Source: Gemmatimonadaceae bacterium
Lineage (GTDB): Bacteria; Gemmatimonadota; Gemmatimonadetes; Gemmatimonadales; Gemmatimonadaceae
DNA: 64,000 nt
Direction of reading: 5' to 3'
Assembly: GCA_019186945.1 (NCBI GenBank)
Contig: JABAQJ010000002.1
Location: 275,897-339,896 of the forward strand
Position 1 is the first letter of the stretch. Each line of letters begins with the position of its first letter. Below the pieces are notes generated by a model that did not search any database, had not been told where the DNA came from, and worked only from the letters and a program-made list of their open reading frames with translations. The position numbers were made by a program, and so were the translations under genes. Shown one piece after another: positions 9,851-18,890 of this stretch.

Positions 9851-10088
9851 GGGGACGATGGGGGGGGTGCACGGGAGTTCTGCGAACGATCGCTGTGCGC
9901 GAAAACTACCGCTTTTCCTGAGCGGCGGCGCCAGGCGAGACTGACCGATTCCGTTCGCCTGCGCGGGTGAACGACGGACCGGGGAACGCTGGCCGAGCTC
10001 GAAGCGTTGGCGGCGGGGCGGGACCGTTCCTGAAGGATGACGATGTCGGGCTTCGCGATGCCGGCGAAAGAGACTTGGGCTCCATCGT
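9851..10088. other. Intergenic region upstream of the propeller gene
   Basis: This stretch of about 240 bases lies between the stop of the CPBP protease gene and the start of the propeller gene, both leftward. It includes an eight-G run just upstream of the propeller start on the plus strand. I see no conserved coding sequence and no convincing hairpin terminator; a promoter for the propeller gene is expected here but I could not pick one. Confidence 0.4.
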
Positions 10089-10844
10089 CTATCCGCGAGC
10101 GAGAACGAGGAAGATGTCGTACAGCGCGTGCGTCCACGCCGTGATTCCAAACCCTCGCGTCACGTACAAGCCGCTGAAAGCCAGCCCAGCGACCATCCGG
10201 AAAACGAACGACTGGAGCGTGAAGGTATCACCCAGCGGGCCCACATAGTGAACGAGTGAGAAAACCGCCGCACCACCGAGGACCGCCAGGGTCGCCGTGG
10301 CGACGGGTCCCCACTTCAAGACGTGTTTCCCGATGCCGATGAGAGCGCTCACCAGGATCACACGGAAGACGAGTTCCTCGTACAGGCCGGCACCTAACGA
10401 CAACGTTACAGCAGTCGGGACTCCGAAGCGGTCGAGCGTGCCAATCGCCAGCCCAGGGGCCGTAACGACGTTGACGAGCTGGGCGGTCACGAGTCCCACA
10501 ATCGCGCCGAAAACCGCTGCCAGCACGATCGACTCGACCATCATCCAGGTGAAGACCGATGCTCGCAGGGATCCCGGGTTCCGTCGAGCGTCACGCCAGG
10601 CCAGCCCGAGCATGGTTACGACGATTGCCGCCGACACGATGCGCGGTCCTTCCGGTCCGGCGATCGACGACACGAGACTCTTGAGCATGACATCCGCGCC
10701 ATTGCGGATGCCGCCATTCGAACTCTGCAAACCCGCGGCGAGCAGTTCGTATAGCACCAGCAACGGGAGCGCGAACAACAGGCTGTACCGGGGAGCGCGT
10801 GAGACGCGGTAGTAGCCCGACGGGGTCGGAACGGCTGGTGTCAT
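10089..10844 (-). CDS. CPBP family intramembrane glutamic endopeptidase
   Basis: A 251-residue polytopic membrane protein with about six to eight hydrophobic segments. The family signature is complete: EELVFR with Glu156-Glu157 and Arg161, His199 in FSLVHY, and His239 in WTHALYD. CPBP (Abi, CAAX-like) proteases cleave substrates inside the membrane; bacterial members are linked to prenyl-protein processing, bacteriocin immunity or envelope stress. No bacteriocin cluster is present, so the substrate is unknown. It lies alone between the SusCD terminator and the propeller gene. Confidence 0.85.
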   Translation of the reverse strand: MTPAVPTPSGYYRVSRAPRYSLLFALPLLVLYELLAAGLQSSNGGIRNGADVMLKSLVSSIAGPEGPRIVSAAIVVTMLGLAWRDARRNPGSLRASVFTWMMVESIVLAAVFGAIVGLVTAQLVNVVTAPGLAIGTLDRFGVPTAVTLSLGAGLYEELVFRVILVSALIGIGKHVLKWGPVATATLAVLGGAAVFSLVHYVGPLGDTFTLQSFVFRMVAGLAFSGLYVTRGFGITAWTHALYDIFLVLARG

Positions 10845-10904
10845 TGGCGAGAGGGAAGTTCACCGTGCGTACGCTCGTACGACAACCTCGTTTCGAATCC
10901 AGCG

Positions 10905-10942
10905 AAAAGGCCGGCCCCCGAGTGGGAGCCGGCCTTCCGTTC
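10905..10942 (-). terminator. Intrinsic terminator of the susC-susD operon
   Basis: Inverted repeat AAGGCCGGC (10907-10915) and GCCGGCCTT (10928-10936) with further C-G pairs closing a small loop. On the minus strand the stem ends in TTTT. It sits just after the susD stop at 10964, the expected place for a rho-independent terminator. Confidence 0.8.
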
Positions 10943-10963
10943 AGAAACTGCCTGCGAGATTCT

Positions 10964-12379
10964 TTAGAGATTCCCCTCGCAGCCGCGAGGCTTCACGACA
11001 CGAGCGTCGCATTCGGCCTGCGGAATGGGCATGACCTTGGCCCGGAAGTGCGTGGGCAGGTCGAGCGGGAGGTGAGTGAGCCGACCCCACCGACGCAGGT
11101 CCACCCAGCGGTTGCCTTCGTACAAGGTCGACATGGACTTCTCGTACTCGATCAGGTCGAGACCCGCGGATCCGGCAGGAACAGCGGCAAGCGGCGCCAG
11201 CTTGCCGGACACGGTGCGCACATTGTTCAGGTCAGTGAGCGCTGCAGTGAGGTTTGCAGTCGCCCAATTGGCTTCCGCGCGAAGCAGGATGAGCTCTTCA
11301 TTGCGGAGAATTGGGGCGGGCGAATTGTTGGCCGGATAGATCTGGAACCGGTACAGAGCGGGAATCCCCAGACCGTTGCCGGGCGCCTGTACCGGGCTCG
11401 GCAGTGCAACGACTTTTCGCACGATGCGGTCGTCCGGGGTGACGCCATCGGGCTGCATCTGCGCGGTGGTCGGCAGGTTGGCGTGCGCATAGATGAAGCT
11501 CGTCTGCGCAAAGCTGGCTCCGTTCAATACGTCGCCGGTCGTCGACGAGTAAACGTGCTGTGGGCTGGCATCCAAGGCTGCGAGCGTGGTTGCCGCGCCG
11601 GGCGCCGTTACATACGACTCGTTGAGTGCGGTGAGCGCCTGGTTGTAGCAAGTTGCGCCGCACCCGAGCGAACCGCGGTGGACCAGCACCTTGGCGGCAA
11701 TCGCGCGGTTGAACTTGAGGAATGACGCTGGCGTGTCGTAGCCGGCGAAACCGCTATGGAACGTGAACGGGAAAGCCGATCCACCGGCGGTGAGGTTCGT
11801 CTTCGCGTCGTCCAGCATCGTGCTGATGAACGCAAAGACTTCATCTCGCGTCTTGAACGGCGCCGGTGACACCGGGTCTGAAGGAATGTCGACCGGCGAG
11901 CCAAGCGTGTCCCGCGTCTGGATCAGATAGAACAGGTCCATCGCGTACCACGTCTTCGCAAAGCCCTGTACCGCGGCCTTCTGCGACGTGGTGAGCGCGG
12001 ACGCGTTAACTGCCGTGATCAGTGCGTTCGCGTTCTTCATTCCCTGGAAGCGGCCGTTCCACTGGCCGCTGGCGAAACCGTTGTAGTCCAGGCGCTGCGG
12101 CCCCGGGATCCCGATCAGCGGTCCGGAGATATTCCGCGCGTCCGTGACGAAATAGTTGTAGGTCTCGCGGCCAAAGACACCGACCTGGGTATTGTACCCG
12201 GCGAACTGGTCGCGCTCGGAACGCAATATTCCCATCGCAAGGAGCTGGATCCCGTTCGGGTCTTTGGCCATGCCATCGACCGTCGGGCTGTTGTAGTTGG
12301 GCACGTCGAGGAAATCGGAGCGGCATGCCGCCCCGAACGCCAGCACCCCGACAAGCGCCAGTTTGCCGAATCGGCGCAT
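10964..12379 (-). CDS. SusD/RagB-like nutrient-binding outer-membrane lipoprotein
   Basis: A 471-residue protein with a lipoprotein signal, FGKLALVGVLAFGAACRSD (lipid Cys about 19), followed by the SusD N-terminal feature DFLDVPNYNSP. The family's helical TPR-like scaffold (ALTALNESYV, ILRNEELILLRAEANWAT, ALTDLNNVR) and C-terminal NRWVDLRRWGRL are present. SusD proteins sit on the cell surface as the lid of a SusC transporter and capture oligosaccharides or peptides. The ATG at 12379 has a good AGAGGA site upstream; an ATG at 12439 is also open and lies only two bases after the susC stop. It is translated together with the upstream susC homologue. Confidence 0.92.
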   Translation of the reverse strand: MRRFGKLALVGVLAFGAACRSDFLDVPNYNSPTVDGMAKDPNGIQLLAMGILRSERDQFAGYNTQVGVFGRETYNYFVTDARNISGPLIGIPGPQRLDYNGFASGQWNGRFQGMKNANALITAVNASALTTSQKAAVQGFAKTWYAMDLFYLIQTRDTLGSPVDIPSDPVSPAPFKTRDEVFAFISTMLDDAKTNLTAGGSAFPFTFHSGFAGYDTPASFLKFNRAIAAKVLVHRGSLGCGATCYNQALTALNESYVTAPGAATTLAALDASPQHVYSSTTGDVLNGASFAQTSFIYAHANLPTTAQMQPDGVTPDDRIVRKVVALPSPVQAPGNGLGIPALYRFQIYPANNSPAPILRNEELILLRAEANWATANLTAALTDLNNVRTVSGKLAPLAAVPAGSAGLDLIEYEKSMSTLYEGNRWVDLRRWGRLTHLPLDLPTHFRAKVMPIPQAECDARVVKPRGCEGNL

Positions 12380-12441
12380 ATGTGATCCTCTCGAGCGAGC
12401 GCTCGGAATAGTCTGGTTGGTAGGCATCTTCGCTGTCATGG

Positions 12442-15400
12442 TCAGAAGCCAAAATCGAATGACAGGAAGAACGAACGGGCCGGCGGGAATGGCGCCAGGT
12501 CGACGAACCGCACGACGTAGTTGCCGCCGTTGTTCACTTCCGGATCGAACCCGTTGTAGCCGGAGATGATGAACAGGTTGCGTCCCGCGAGGCTCACCCG
12601 GCCGTTGCGCGCTCCCGGAATCAGGCTGTAGAAGCGATGCGGCAGATCGTAGGAGAGGTTGATTTCACGGATCTTCGTGAAGGAGCCATCGCTGATGTAC
12701 ATCGGCGTGTGCCCACCGCCGTTCCACGTGTCGTAGCGGTACTCGCCGAGCGGAACGCCGGACTGCGGCGACTTGTCCTCGTAGTCCCACGTCGTCTGCC
12801 CTTCGTCGTGAAGGTTCAGCGTCATGTTGGACAGATCGCCTCCGTGGCGATAGTCCGCGAGAATGTTCAGGTTGAACGACTTGTAGTTGAAATCGTTCGA
12901 GAACGACATGACATAGTGCGGGTTGGCGTCACCAACCGGCACCTGGGCCTTGGTGACGCCGTTCGTGGTCACGTTCCCCCAGATCGTGGAGACCGACGTG
13001 CCGGGCGTGTAGAACAACTGGCCGTACGCGTTACCGAAACCGCGCGCTGCCGTATTGTCGCGGAACGGTCGGACGCCGGCCGGGAACGACGTGATGGTGG
13101 CCTTGTTCTGGAACCAGGTCGTGCGGTTGGTCCACGTGAAGTTGGCCGTCTGAAGCGGCACGACGGTCGCGGCGACCTCGTAACCGATCGAGCGCATCTT
13201 GCCGCCGTTCTTTGTGGTGGCCGTGATACCAGTCGACGGTGCAAGCTGCGGTCGCACCAGCAGGTCCGTGATTCGGCGATCGTACCGCGTCACCTCGAGC
13301 CGGACGCGCTCGCTGAACAGCGAGGCATCGAAACCACCCTCGACTTCATTCATGACTTCCGGCTTCACCAGAGGATTCCCGACGGTTCCCGGGAGGCCGA
13401 AACCCTGCAGGCCACCGATCAATCCATACGACGCAATCGTCAGGTCGCGCTCGCCATAGTTCGGACGGTTGCCCGATTGCCCGTACGCCAAACGAAGCTT
13501 GAACTCGTTGACGTGGTTGATCGGGTTGGGCATGCGCCAGGAAGCCTGCGCACGCGGGAAGTAGTAGACGGTGTCGCGGAAGCCGTTCACGCTCGACTTC
13601 TCGGCGCGCACAGCGCCGGAGAGGAAGAGGCGCTCGTTGAACATCAGCAGGTCTTCCTGAACGAACGCGGCCTGGCTGCGAATCAGCGACCGCGAGTTGG
13701 ACACCGCGGTATTCACGGCGCCAGCGGCGTTCTTCTGCTGGGGACCGAGTCCGCGGCCGATGATGTTGTAGTCGTTCCCTTCCGAGGACTCGAACTGAAG
13801 CCCAACCGACGTCGTGGCATTCACGAAGCTGAGCGACGAGTTCTGCCACGTCCCGGAGAGCATCGCATTCGTGAGCAATGAGGTGCCGTTCCCCTGAATG
13901 ATCGTGCCGGGGAACTGACCGGCCTGCACGGTGCCCTGCCGCTGGAACTGCAACTCCGACGGGGCATAGACGTAGTTCTCGCTGGAGAACCGGTCAGACC
14001 CGGTCAGCAACGACAGATTGAGCACGTTCTTTTCCGACGTGTACGCCGAGTAGTTGACCTTCGAGGAGAAGATGAGTCGATACACGTCCTCGTTGTTCAG
14101 CATCAAGGCCATCGTCTGGAACGGATTCGATGTGTTTTTCGAGCCGCTCGGGAACGCATTGAGGACGTAGCGACCCTGCGCATCCCTCTTCCGCAGATCG
14201 ACGACCGGTGGAGCGTACGCAAGCCCGTAGATGGGAGACGAGAGCGCGTTGTCGTTGTTGGACACGCCACGCTGCGAGAACGACCGCATGATCGTGGAGC
14301 CAAGGCTTACGCTGATCTTGTCGCCGATCTGCTGGTCGAGGTTGCCGCGCAGCGACTGGCGAAGCGCTGACGTGTTGATCATGATGCCCTTCTCCTGACG
14401 GCTCAGACCGGAGAAGAAGTAGCGGGTGTTGTTCACGCCGCCCGAGAAGTTCAATGCTGTCTCGTACGTCGGGTCCGTCTGGCCGTACAGTTGCTGCTGG
14501 TAATCCTGGTACGTGCACTTCGGCGTGCAGGCAGCCGTTGCCGCTGCCGTCGCCTCGGCGCCACCGACGACCGAGAGAACCTCGGAGAGGTCTTCGAAGT
14601 GCCGCTGGCCAAGCTTGCGGATCAACTGGTATGTGCCAACACGCTGCGTCACGTTGAAGCGGGGAGCGCCGGCCTGGCCGCGCTTCGTCGTGATGACGAC
14701 GACGCCGTTGGTGGCCTGCGAGCCATAGATGGCAGAGGCCGCTGCGCCTTTCAACACCTCGATGTTCTCGATGTCCGACGGATTGATGTCGGCCAGTCGG
14801 TTGGTACCGTTCTCTTCGCCCGAGTTGAGCGAACCGGTCACGACACCCATCCGGTTGGATCGCACCGAGTTGGAGATCGCGACACCGTCGATCACAAACA
14901 ATGGTTGCGTGTTACCGATCAACGACGAGGCGCCACGGATCTGCACCTGTCCGCCACCGCCGGGGGCACCGTTGTTCATGTTGATCGACGCGCCCACGAC
15001 CTTGCCCTGAAGGGCACTTTCGACCGCAGGAGCCGGAACCCGGACGAGTTCCTCCGTGTTCACGGCGGCCACGGACGTGGCTGCATTGCGGCGCTCGATC
15101 GTAGTAGCCGCACCCGTCACCGTCACGCCTTCCAGCTGGAGTACGTCCTTCTCGAGCGCAAAATCGACCGTGGATTGTGACGCCGGAACACGCACCTGCT
15201 GGCGCTTGTAACCGATCGCGCGAACCTGGATGGTGGCATCCCCAGCGGGGACTCTCAGGCGAAATACGCCTTCATCGTTGGAGCGGGCGCCGCCGGCGGC
15301 ACCGACGACGCCGATAATGGCGTCGGCTAGAGGAGCGGTGGTACCGGAAATGGTCACCTTTCCGGTGATTTCGCGGGTCTGCGCTTGTGCCGCGTTGGGC

Positions 15401-15450
15401 ATCAGCAGCGCCGCCATCAGTGGAACGGCCAGAACGAGGAACCTGCGCAC
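12442..15450 (-). CDS. SusC/RagA-type TonB-dependent outer-membrane receptor
   Basis: A 1002-residue TonB-linked outer-membrane protein. A signal peptide (RRFLVLAVPLMAALLMPNAAQAQ) precedes a carboxypeptidase-regulatory-like domain (ITGKVTISGTTAPLADAIIGV), then the plug domain with VQIRGASSLIG, PLFVIDGV and the SusC mark ASAIYGSQATNGVVVITTKRG, then a long beta-barrel. It imports a SusD-captured ligand with TonB energy. The start is taken as GTG 15450, just before the signal and after GGGAGG; the open frame extends to 15591 but those residues look non-coding. No glycanase or sulfatase is nearby, while a secreted S9 peptidase is divergent, so a peptide ligand is possible but unproven. Confidence 0.93.
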   Translation of the reverse strand: MRRFLVLAVPLMAALLMPNAAQAQTREITGKVTISGTTAPLADAIIGVVGAAGGARSNDEGVFRLRVPAGDATIQVRAIGYKRQQVRVPASQSTVDFALEKDVLQLEGVTVTGAATTIERRNAATSVAAVNTEELVRVPAPAVESALQGKVVGASINMNNGAPGGGGQVQIRGASSLIGNTQPLFVIDGVAISNSVRSNRMGVVTGSLNSGEENGTNRLADINPSDIENIEVLKGAAASAIYGSQATNGVVVITTKRGQAGAPRFNVTQRVGTYQLIRKLGQRHFEDLSEVLSVVGGAEATAAATAACTPKCTYQDYQQQLYGQTDPTYETALNFSGGVNNTRYFFSGLSRQEKGIMINTSALRQSLRGNLDQQIGDKISVSLGSTIMRSFSQRGVSNNDNALSSPIYGLAYAPPVVDLRKRDAQGRYVLNAFPSGSKNTSNPFQTMALMLNNEDVYRLIFSSKVNYSAYTSEKNVLNLSLLTGSDRFSSENYVYAPSELQFQRQGTVQAGQFPGTIIQGNGTSLLTNAMLSGTWQNSSLSFVNATTSVGLQFESSEGNDYNIIGRGLGPQQKNAAGAVNTAVSNSRSLIRSQAAFVQEDLLMFNERLFLSGAVRAEKSSVNGFRDTVYYFPRAQASWRMPNPINHVNEFKLRLAYGQSGNRPNYGERDLTIASYGLIGGLQGFGLPGTVGNPLVKPEVMNEVEGGFDASLFSERVRLEVTRYDRRITDLLVRPQLAPSTGITATTKNGGKMRSIGYEVAATVVPLQTANFTWTNRTTWFQNKATITSFPAGVRPFRDNTAARGFGNAYGQLFYTPGTSVSTIWGNVTTNGVTKAQVPVGDANPHYVMSFSNDFNYKSFNLNILADYRHGGDLSNMTLNLHDEGQTTWDYEDKSPQSGVPLGEYRYDTWNGGGHTPMYISDGSFTKIREINLSYDLPHRFYSLIPGARNGRVSLAGRNLFIISGYNGFDPEVNNGGNYVVRFVDLAPFPPARSFFLSFDFGF

Positions 15451-15580
15451 AGGACCTCCCGTGCAGTGGTGTGGAAAAAAGGCCGGGCGACGTTCTACGG
15501 TTGGCACCTTACCTGTCATTTCATGCTTGTGACGAGACGTCGCCTTCGGCTCGTGGAGTGGACTCTCCACCAAGCATCCA

Positions 15581-15609
15581 ATTCTTCCCACTCGTCACGG
15601 CGATGTCAA
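15581..15609 (-). promoter_or_regulatory. Predicted sigma70-type promoter of susC-susD
   Basis: On the minus strand a perfect TTGACA (15609-15604) is followed after 17 bases by AAGAAT (15586-15581). Transcription would start near 15574, giving a leader of about 125 bases. A 6-bp hairpin GTGGAG/CTCCAC (15553-15570) lies at the very start of that leader. Confidence 0.45.
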
Positions 15610-15687
15610 GCTGGATCGCTTCCAGCGTAACGCAAAGCCGGATGGCGCGTTAAGCCGCGGGCCATGGTATCGGAAAGCGTATCGGTC

Positions 15688-15717
15688 TTGACGCGCGGGC
15701 CGGACGTGCCCTATGTG
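15688..15717 (+). promoter_or_regulatory. Predicted sigma70-type promoter of the S9-TPR peptidase gene
   Basis: TTGACG (15688-15693) and TATGTG (15712-15717) are separated by 18 bases, about 30 bases before the ATG at 15747. The -10 match is weak, but position and spacing fit a short-leader promoter divergent from that of susC. Confidence 0.4.
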
Positions 15718-15746
15718 GGGAAGGACTGCCTTCTTCGCCAACTCAC

Positions 15747-18700
15747 ATGACGCTTCTTCACACGTTCCGCGCGCTGACGATCGTGGCAATTCTTGCCACG
15801 AATCTCGGGGCCCAGACGGCGCCAGGCGCCGCGCAAACGTTCGCACCTAACGACGCGCTCGACATCGTCACGTACTCTGTCGCCGACCTCAGCGACGACG
15901 GCCGCTGGCTGGTGGCCACGAGTTCAACCCGCCGATCGGGTCTGGGCGTGGACTACCGGCGCGATGGCGATCCGACATACATCCGCCCGGCAAGCGCACG
16001 AGTGTGGGTGTTCGATACGAAATCCGGTCAATCGACCGCGGTATTCCCCGACGCGCGCAACGTACGTTCTCCCGTGTGGTCCCCCGACGCCGGCCGGTTG
16101 GCCATGCTGGTGGCACGGGACGGCGCGTTCGAACCGACGATCTGGGATCGCCTAACGGGAAAAACACGAATGCTCCCCGTGCCCGCCGGCCGGTATGTCG
16201 CCGAAAACAGCGACGTTCGCTGGACGCAGGATGGAACGCGCGTTCTGATCGCCCTGCGTTCAGCAGCCTGGAAAGCCCGCGTTACGACAGAGTTCGAACG
16301 CATGACAAAGGGACCGATCTTCGTCCAGGACTCGAAGGAGCCCTTCCTCGCGTGGGACGACCTCAGGCGGCAAGGAAACGTCCGCTCGATTGCTACGATC
16401 GACGTGGCATCCGGCCGCGTGACGGAACTCGTCCCAGAGACCATGATCGCGCAGTATGCGCTCTCCCGGGATGACTCGCTCCTCGTCTACCAGTCGGACA
16501 TCACTCGGAAGACCGACTATGACGTGATCTTCGGGACGGAGAACAAGCTGACCGCGAAGCGTCTGGCCACCGGTGAGATCAGCGACATCTTCCCTACGCT
16601 CAGGGGCGTGAACATCCAGTGGGCGGATGACGGCCGAACTTACGCGTTCGGCAGGGACGGACGCGTGTACACGGCGGCCATCGGTGGCGCCCGGCGGCAG
16701 GTCGCCGGCGCAGACAGCGGCCGAAAGGAAGACCCGGTAGACACGACGGCAGCCACGAAGGAACGACACGCTCAGGAACGCTTCACACTCTCGCGGATCG
16801 CGCCCACTGGCGACGCGGTCCTCGCATCGAACAAGCAGGGGTTCTGGGTGATCGACGCCGCAACGGGAACCAGGAATCTGGTGGTGGAAGCGGGCGACTC
16901 GCTCGCGTCACGGCCGCGCTACACGCCGGTCGCATGGAGTTCTGACGGCCGATACATCTATCTCTCGATTTCCGAACGTACGGAATGGGAGCGGGGCTTT
17001 GTCCGCTACGACCGATCGAGCAAGCAGCTGGAGCCGCTCGTCAAGGACGGCCGCCTGTACTCGGGACTTCGGCTGAGCAGGGATGGCGGCCTTGCCGTCT
17101 ACTCGTCGGGCGAAGGAAATCGTCCGACCGACCTGTACGTCGCGTCCGCGTCGCTGACTGGCGCCAAGCGGCTGGTCGATGCCAATCCGCAACTGGCGTC
17201 TCTTGCGCTCGCCAGGACGCAGTTGGTCTCGTATCTCGATGCGGATGGCAGAACTCGTTACGCAGTCGTGTATCTCCCTTCCGACTACACGCGCGGAACG
17301 AGGTATCCGACGTTGTTCAACGTCTACGAGGAGTTCTTCGACAACACGTTCGATGCCACGATCAACGTGCTCACCGCGAACGGCTACGTCGTGGTGAAGC
17401 CGTCTGTCGGTTTCGAGATCGGGTTCCCGGCCGAGGCGTGGGTCAAGGGAGTGACGGCCGCGGCCAACAAGTTGATCGAAACTGGCATCGCGGACTCATC
17501 CCGCCTCGGGGTGTTCGGAACCAGCTACGGCGGCTACGCCACCAACCTCCTCGTCACGCAGACGGATCGTTTCAAGGCCGCGGTCAACATTTCGGGAAAG
17601 GTTGACGTGATCTCGTTCTACACGGACTCGCCGCGACTGGGTGTTCGCAACACACACGCCGCCGAGAAGAGCCAGGATCGAATCGGCGCAACGCTGTGGG
17701 AACAGCCACAGAAATACATCGCACAATCGGCGATCTTCTTCGCGGATCGCATCAGGACGCCGCTGCTGCTCATCACCGGCGCGCAGGACTCGAACGTACC
17801 GGCTGACAACACGCGCGAGATGTATTACGCACTGCGACGACTGGGGAAAGACGTGGTCTGGGTCGACTACATGAACAGCGGACATGGCACTCCCGGAACC
17901 AACGCCGAGGAGTTCATCGACTACCACAACCGCCTGCTGCGCTTCTTCGGAAGGCACCTCAAGGGAGAGCCGGAGACTCGCGCCGTCGAGGGCGTGTCGC
18001 TCCTTGGCGATTCGCTGTACAGAAACTCGCCCACTGGCGAGGCGCGCGAGAAGATGGAGGCGCAACTGGCCTCGGCCCGCGCCGCGCTCGACCGCACGCC
18101 AGGAAATGCGGACTCGCTCATCTGGCTCGGACGACGAACGGCCTACCTCGGCAGGTTCAACGATGCGATCGGGATCTACTCGGACGGCATCGCCCGATTT
18201 CCGAACGATGCCCGCTTCTATCGACACCGCGGCCACCGGTATCTATCCATTCGGCGCCTCGACGATGCGATCGCGGACCTCGAACGCGCCGCCCAACTGG
18301 TCAAGGGCAAACCGGATGTCGTTGAGCCTGACGGGCAGCCGAACGCGCGCGGCATTCCCACCAGCACGCTGCAGTCGAATATCTGGTACCACCTCGGCCT
18401 GGCCTACTACCTGAAAGGCGACTTCTCCAATGCGTTGCGCGCCTACCGCGAGGACCTCAAGGTGGCGACGAATCCGGACATGCAGGTGGCGACTTCGCAC
18501 TGGCTCTACATGACGCTCCGCCGCCTCGGTCGCACCCAGGACGCGGGGCGAGTGCTGGCTGGTATCGCGAACGACCTCGACATCATCGAAAACGGCGCCT
18601 ACTACCGGCTCCTCCTCATGTACAAGGGCGAAATCGCGCCCGAGGCGCTGCTGGCAAGGAACTCGAGCGGCGACCTGGAGGACGCTACCACCTCGTACGG

Positions 18701-18881
18701 GGTTGCCAACTGGTATCTGTACAACGGCAGGCCGCAAGATGCAGAACGGATCCTGAGGCGCGTGGTGGCCAATACATCCCAGTGGGCATCGTTCGGCTAC
18801 CTCGCCTGCGAGGCAGAACTGCAGAGGATGACATCGAGCGCAGCCACACCAGCAGGGGCAACGGGCGCGAGCCATCGGTAG
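15747..18881 (+). CDS. Secreted S9 prolyl-oligopeptidase-type peptidase with C-terminal TPR domain
   Basis: A 1044-residue protein with a signal peptide (LTIVAILATNLGAQ). Residues about 40-500 form a beta-propeller (WSPDAGRL, WSSDGRYIYLS). The alpha/beta hydrolase domain follows with nucleophile Ser593 in GTSYGG, acid Asp681 in GAQDSNVP and His713 in NSGHGTPG, so the triad is intact. Beyond about 760 the chain continues as TPR repeats (RHRGHRYLSIRRLDDAIADLERA, YHLGLAYYLKGDFSNALRAYRED), which S9 enzymes normally lack. It is expected to cleave short peptides outside the inner membrane; the TPR tail may bind a partner. It is divergent from the susC-susD operon, which suggests a shared peptide diet. 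Confidence 0.9.
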   Translation: MTLLHTFRALTIVAILATNLGAQTAPGAAQTFAPNDALDIVTYSVADLSDDGRWLVATSSTRRSGLGVDYRRDGDPTYIRPASARVWVFDTKSGQSTAVFPDARNVRSPVWSPDAGRLAMLVARDGAFEPTIWDRLTGKTRMLPVPAGRYVAENSDVRWTQDGTRVLIALRSAAWKARVTTEFERMTKGPIFVQDSKEPFLAWDDLRRQGNVRSIATIDVASGRVTELVPETMIAQYALSRDDSLLVYQSDITRKTDYDVIFGTENKLTAKRLATGEISDIFPTLRGVNIQWADDGRTYAFGRDGRVYTAAIGGARRQVAGADSGRKEDPVDTTAATKERHAQERFTLSRIAPTGDAVLASNKQGFWVIDAATGTRNLVVEAGDSLASRPRYTPVAWSSDGRYIYLSISERTEWERGFVRYDRSSKQLEPLVKDGRLYSGLRLSRDGGLAVYSSGEGNRPTDLYVASASLTGAKRLVDANPQLASLALARTQLVSYLDADGRTRYAVVYLPSDYTRGTRYPTLFNVYEEFFDNTFDATINVLTANGYVVVKPSVGFEIGFPAEAWVKGVTAAANKLIETGIADSSRLGVFGTSYGGYATNLLVTQTDRFKAAVNISGKVDVISFYTDSPRLGVRNTHAAEKSQDRIGATLWEQPQKYIAQSAIFFADRIRTPLLLITGAQDSNVPADNTREMYYALRRLGKDVVWVDYMNSGHGTPGTNAEEFIDYHNRLLRFFGRHLKGEPETRAVEGVSLLGDSLYRNSPTGEAREKMEAQLASARAALDRTPGNADSLIWLGRRTAYLGRFNDAIGIYSDGIARFPNDARFYRHRGHRYLSIRRLDDAIADLERAAQLVKGKPDVVEPDGQPNARGIPTSTLQSNIWYHLGLAYYLKGDFSNALRAYREDLKVATNPDMQVATSHWLYMTLRRLGRTQDAGRVLAGIANDLDIIENGAYYRLLLMYKGEIAPEALLARNSSGDLEDATTSYGVANWYLYNGRPQDAERILRRVVANTSQWASFGYLACEAELQRMTSSAATPAGATGASHR

Positions 18882-18890
18882 GCGAGCGCG

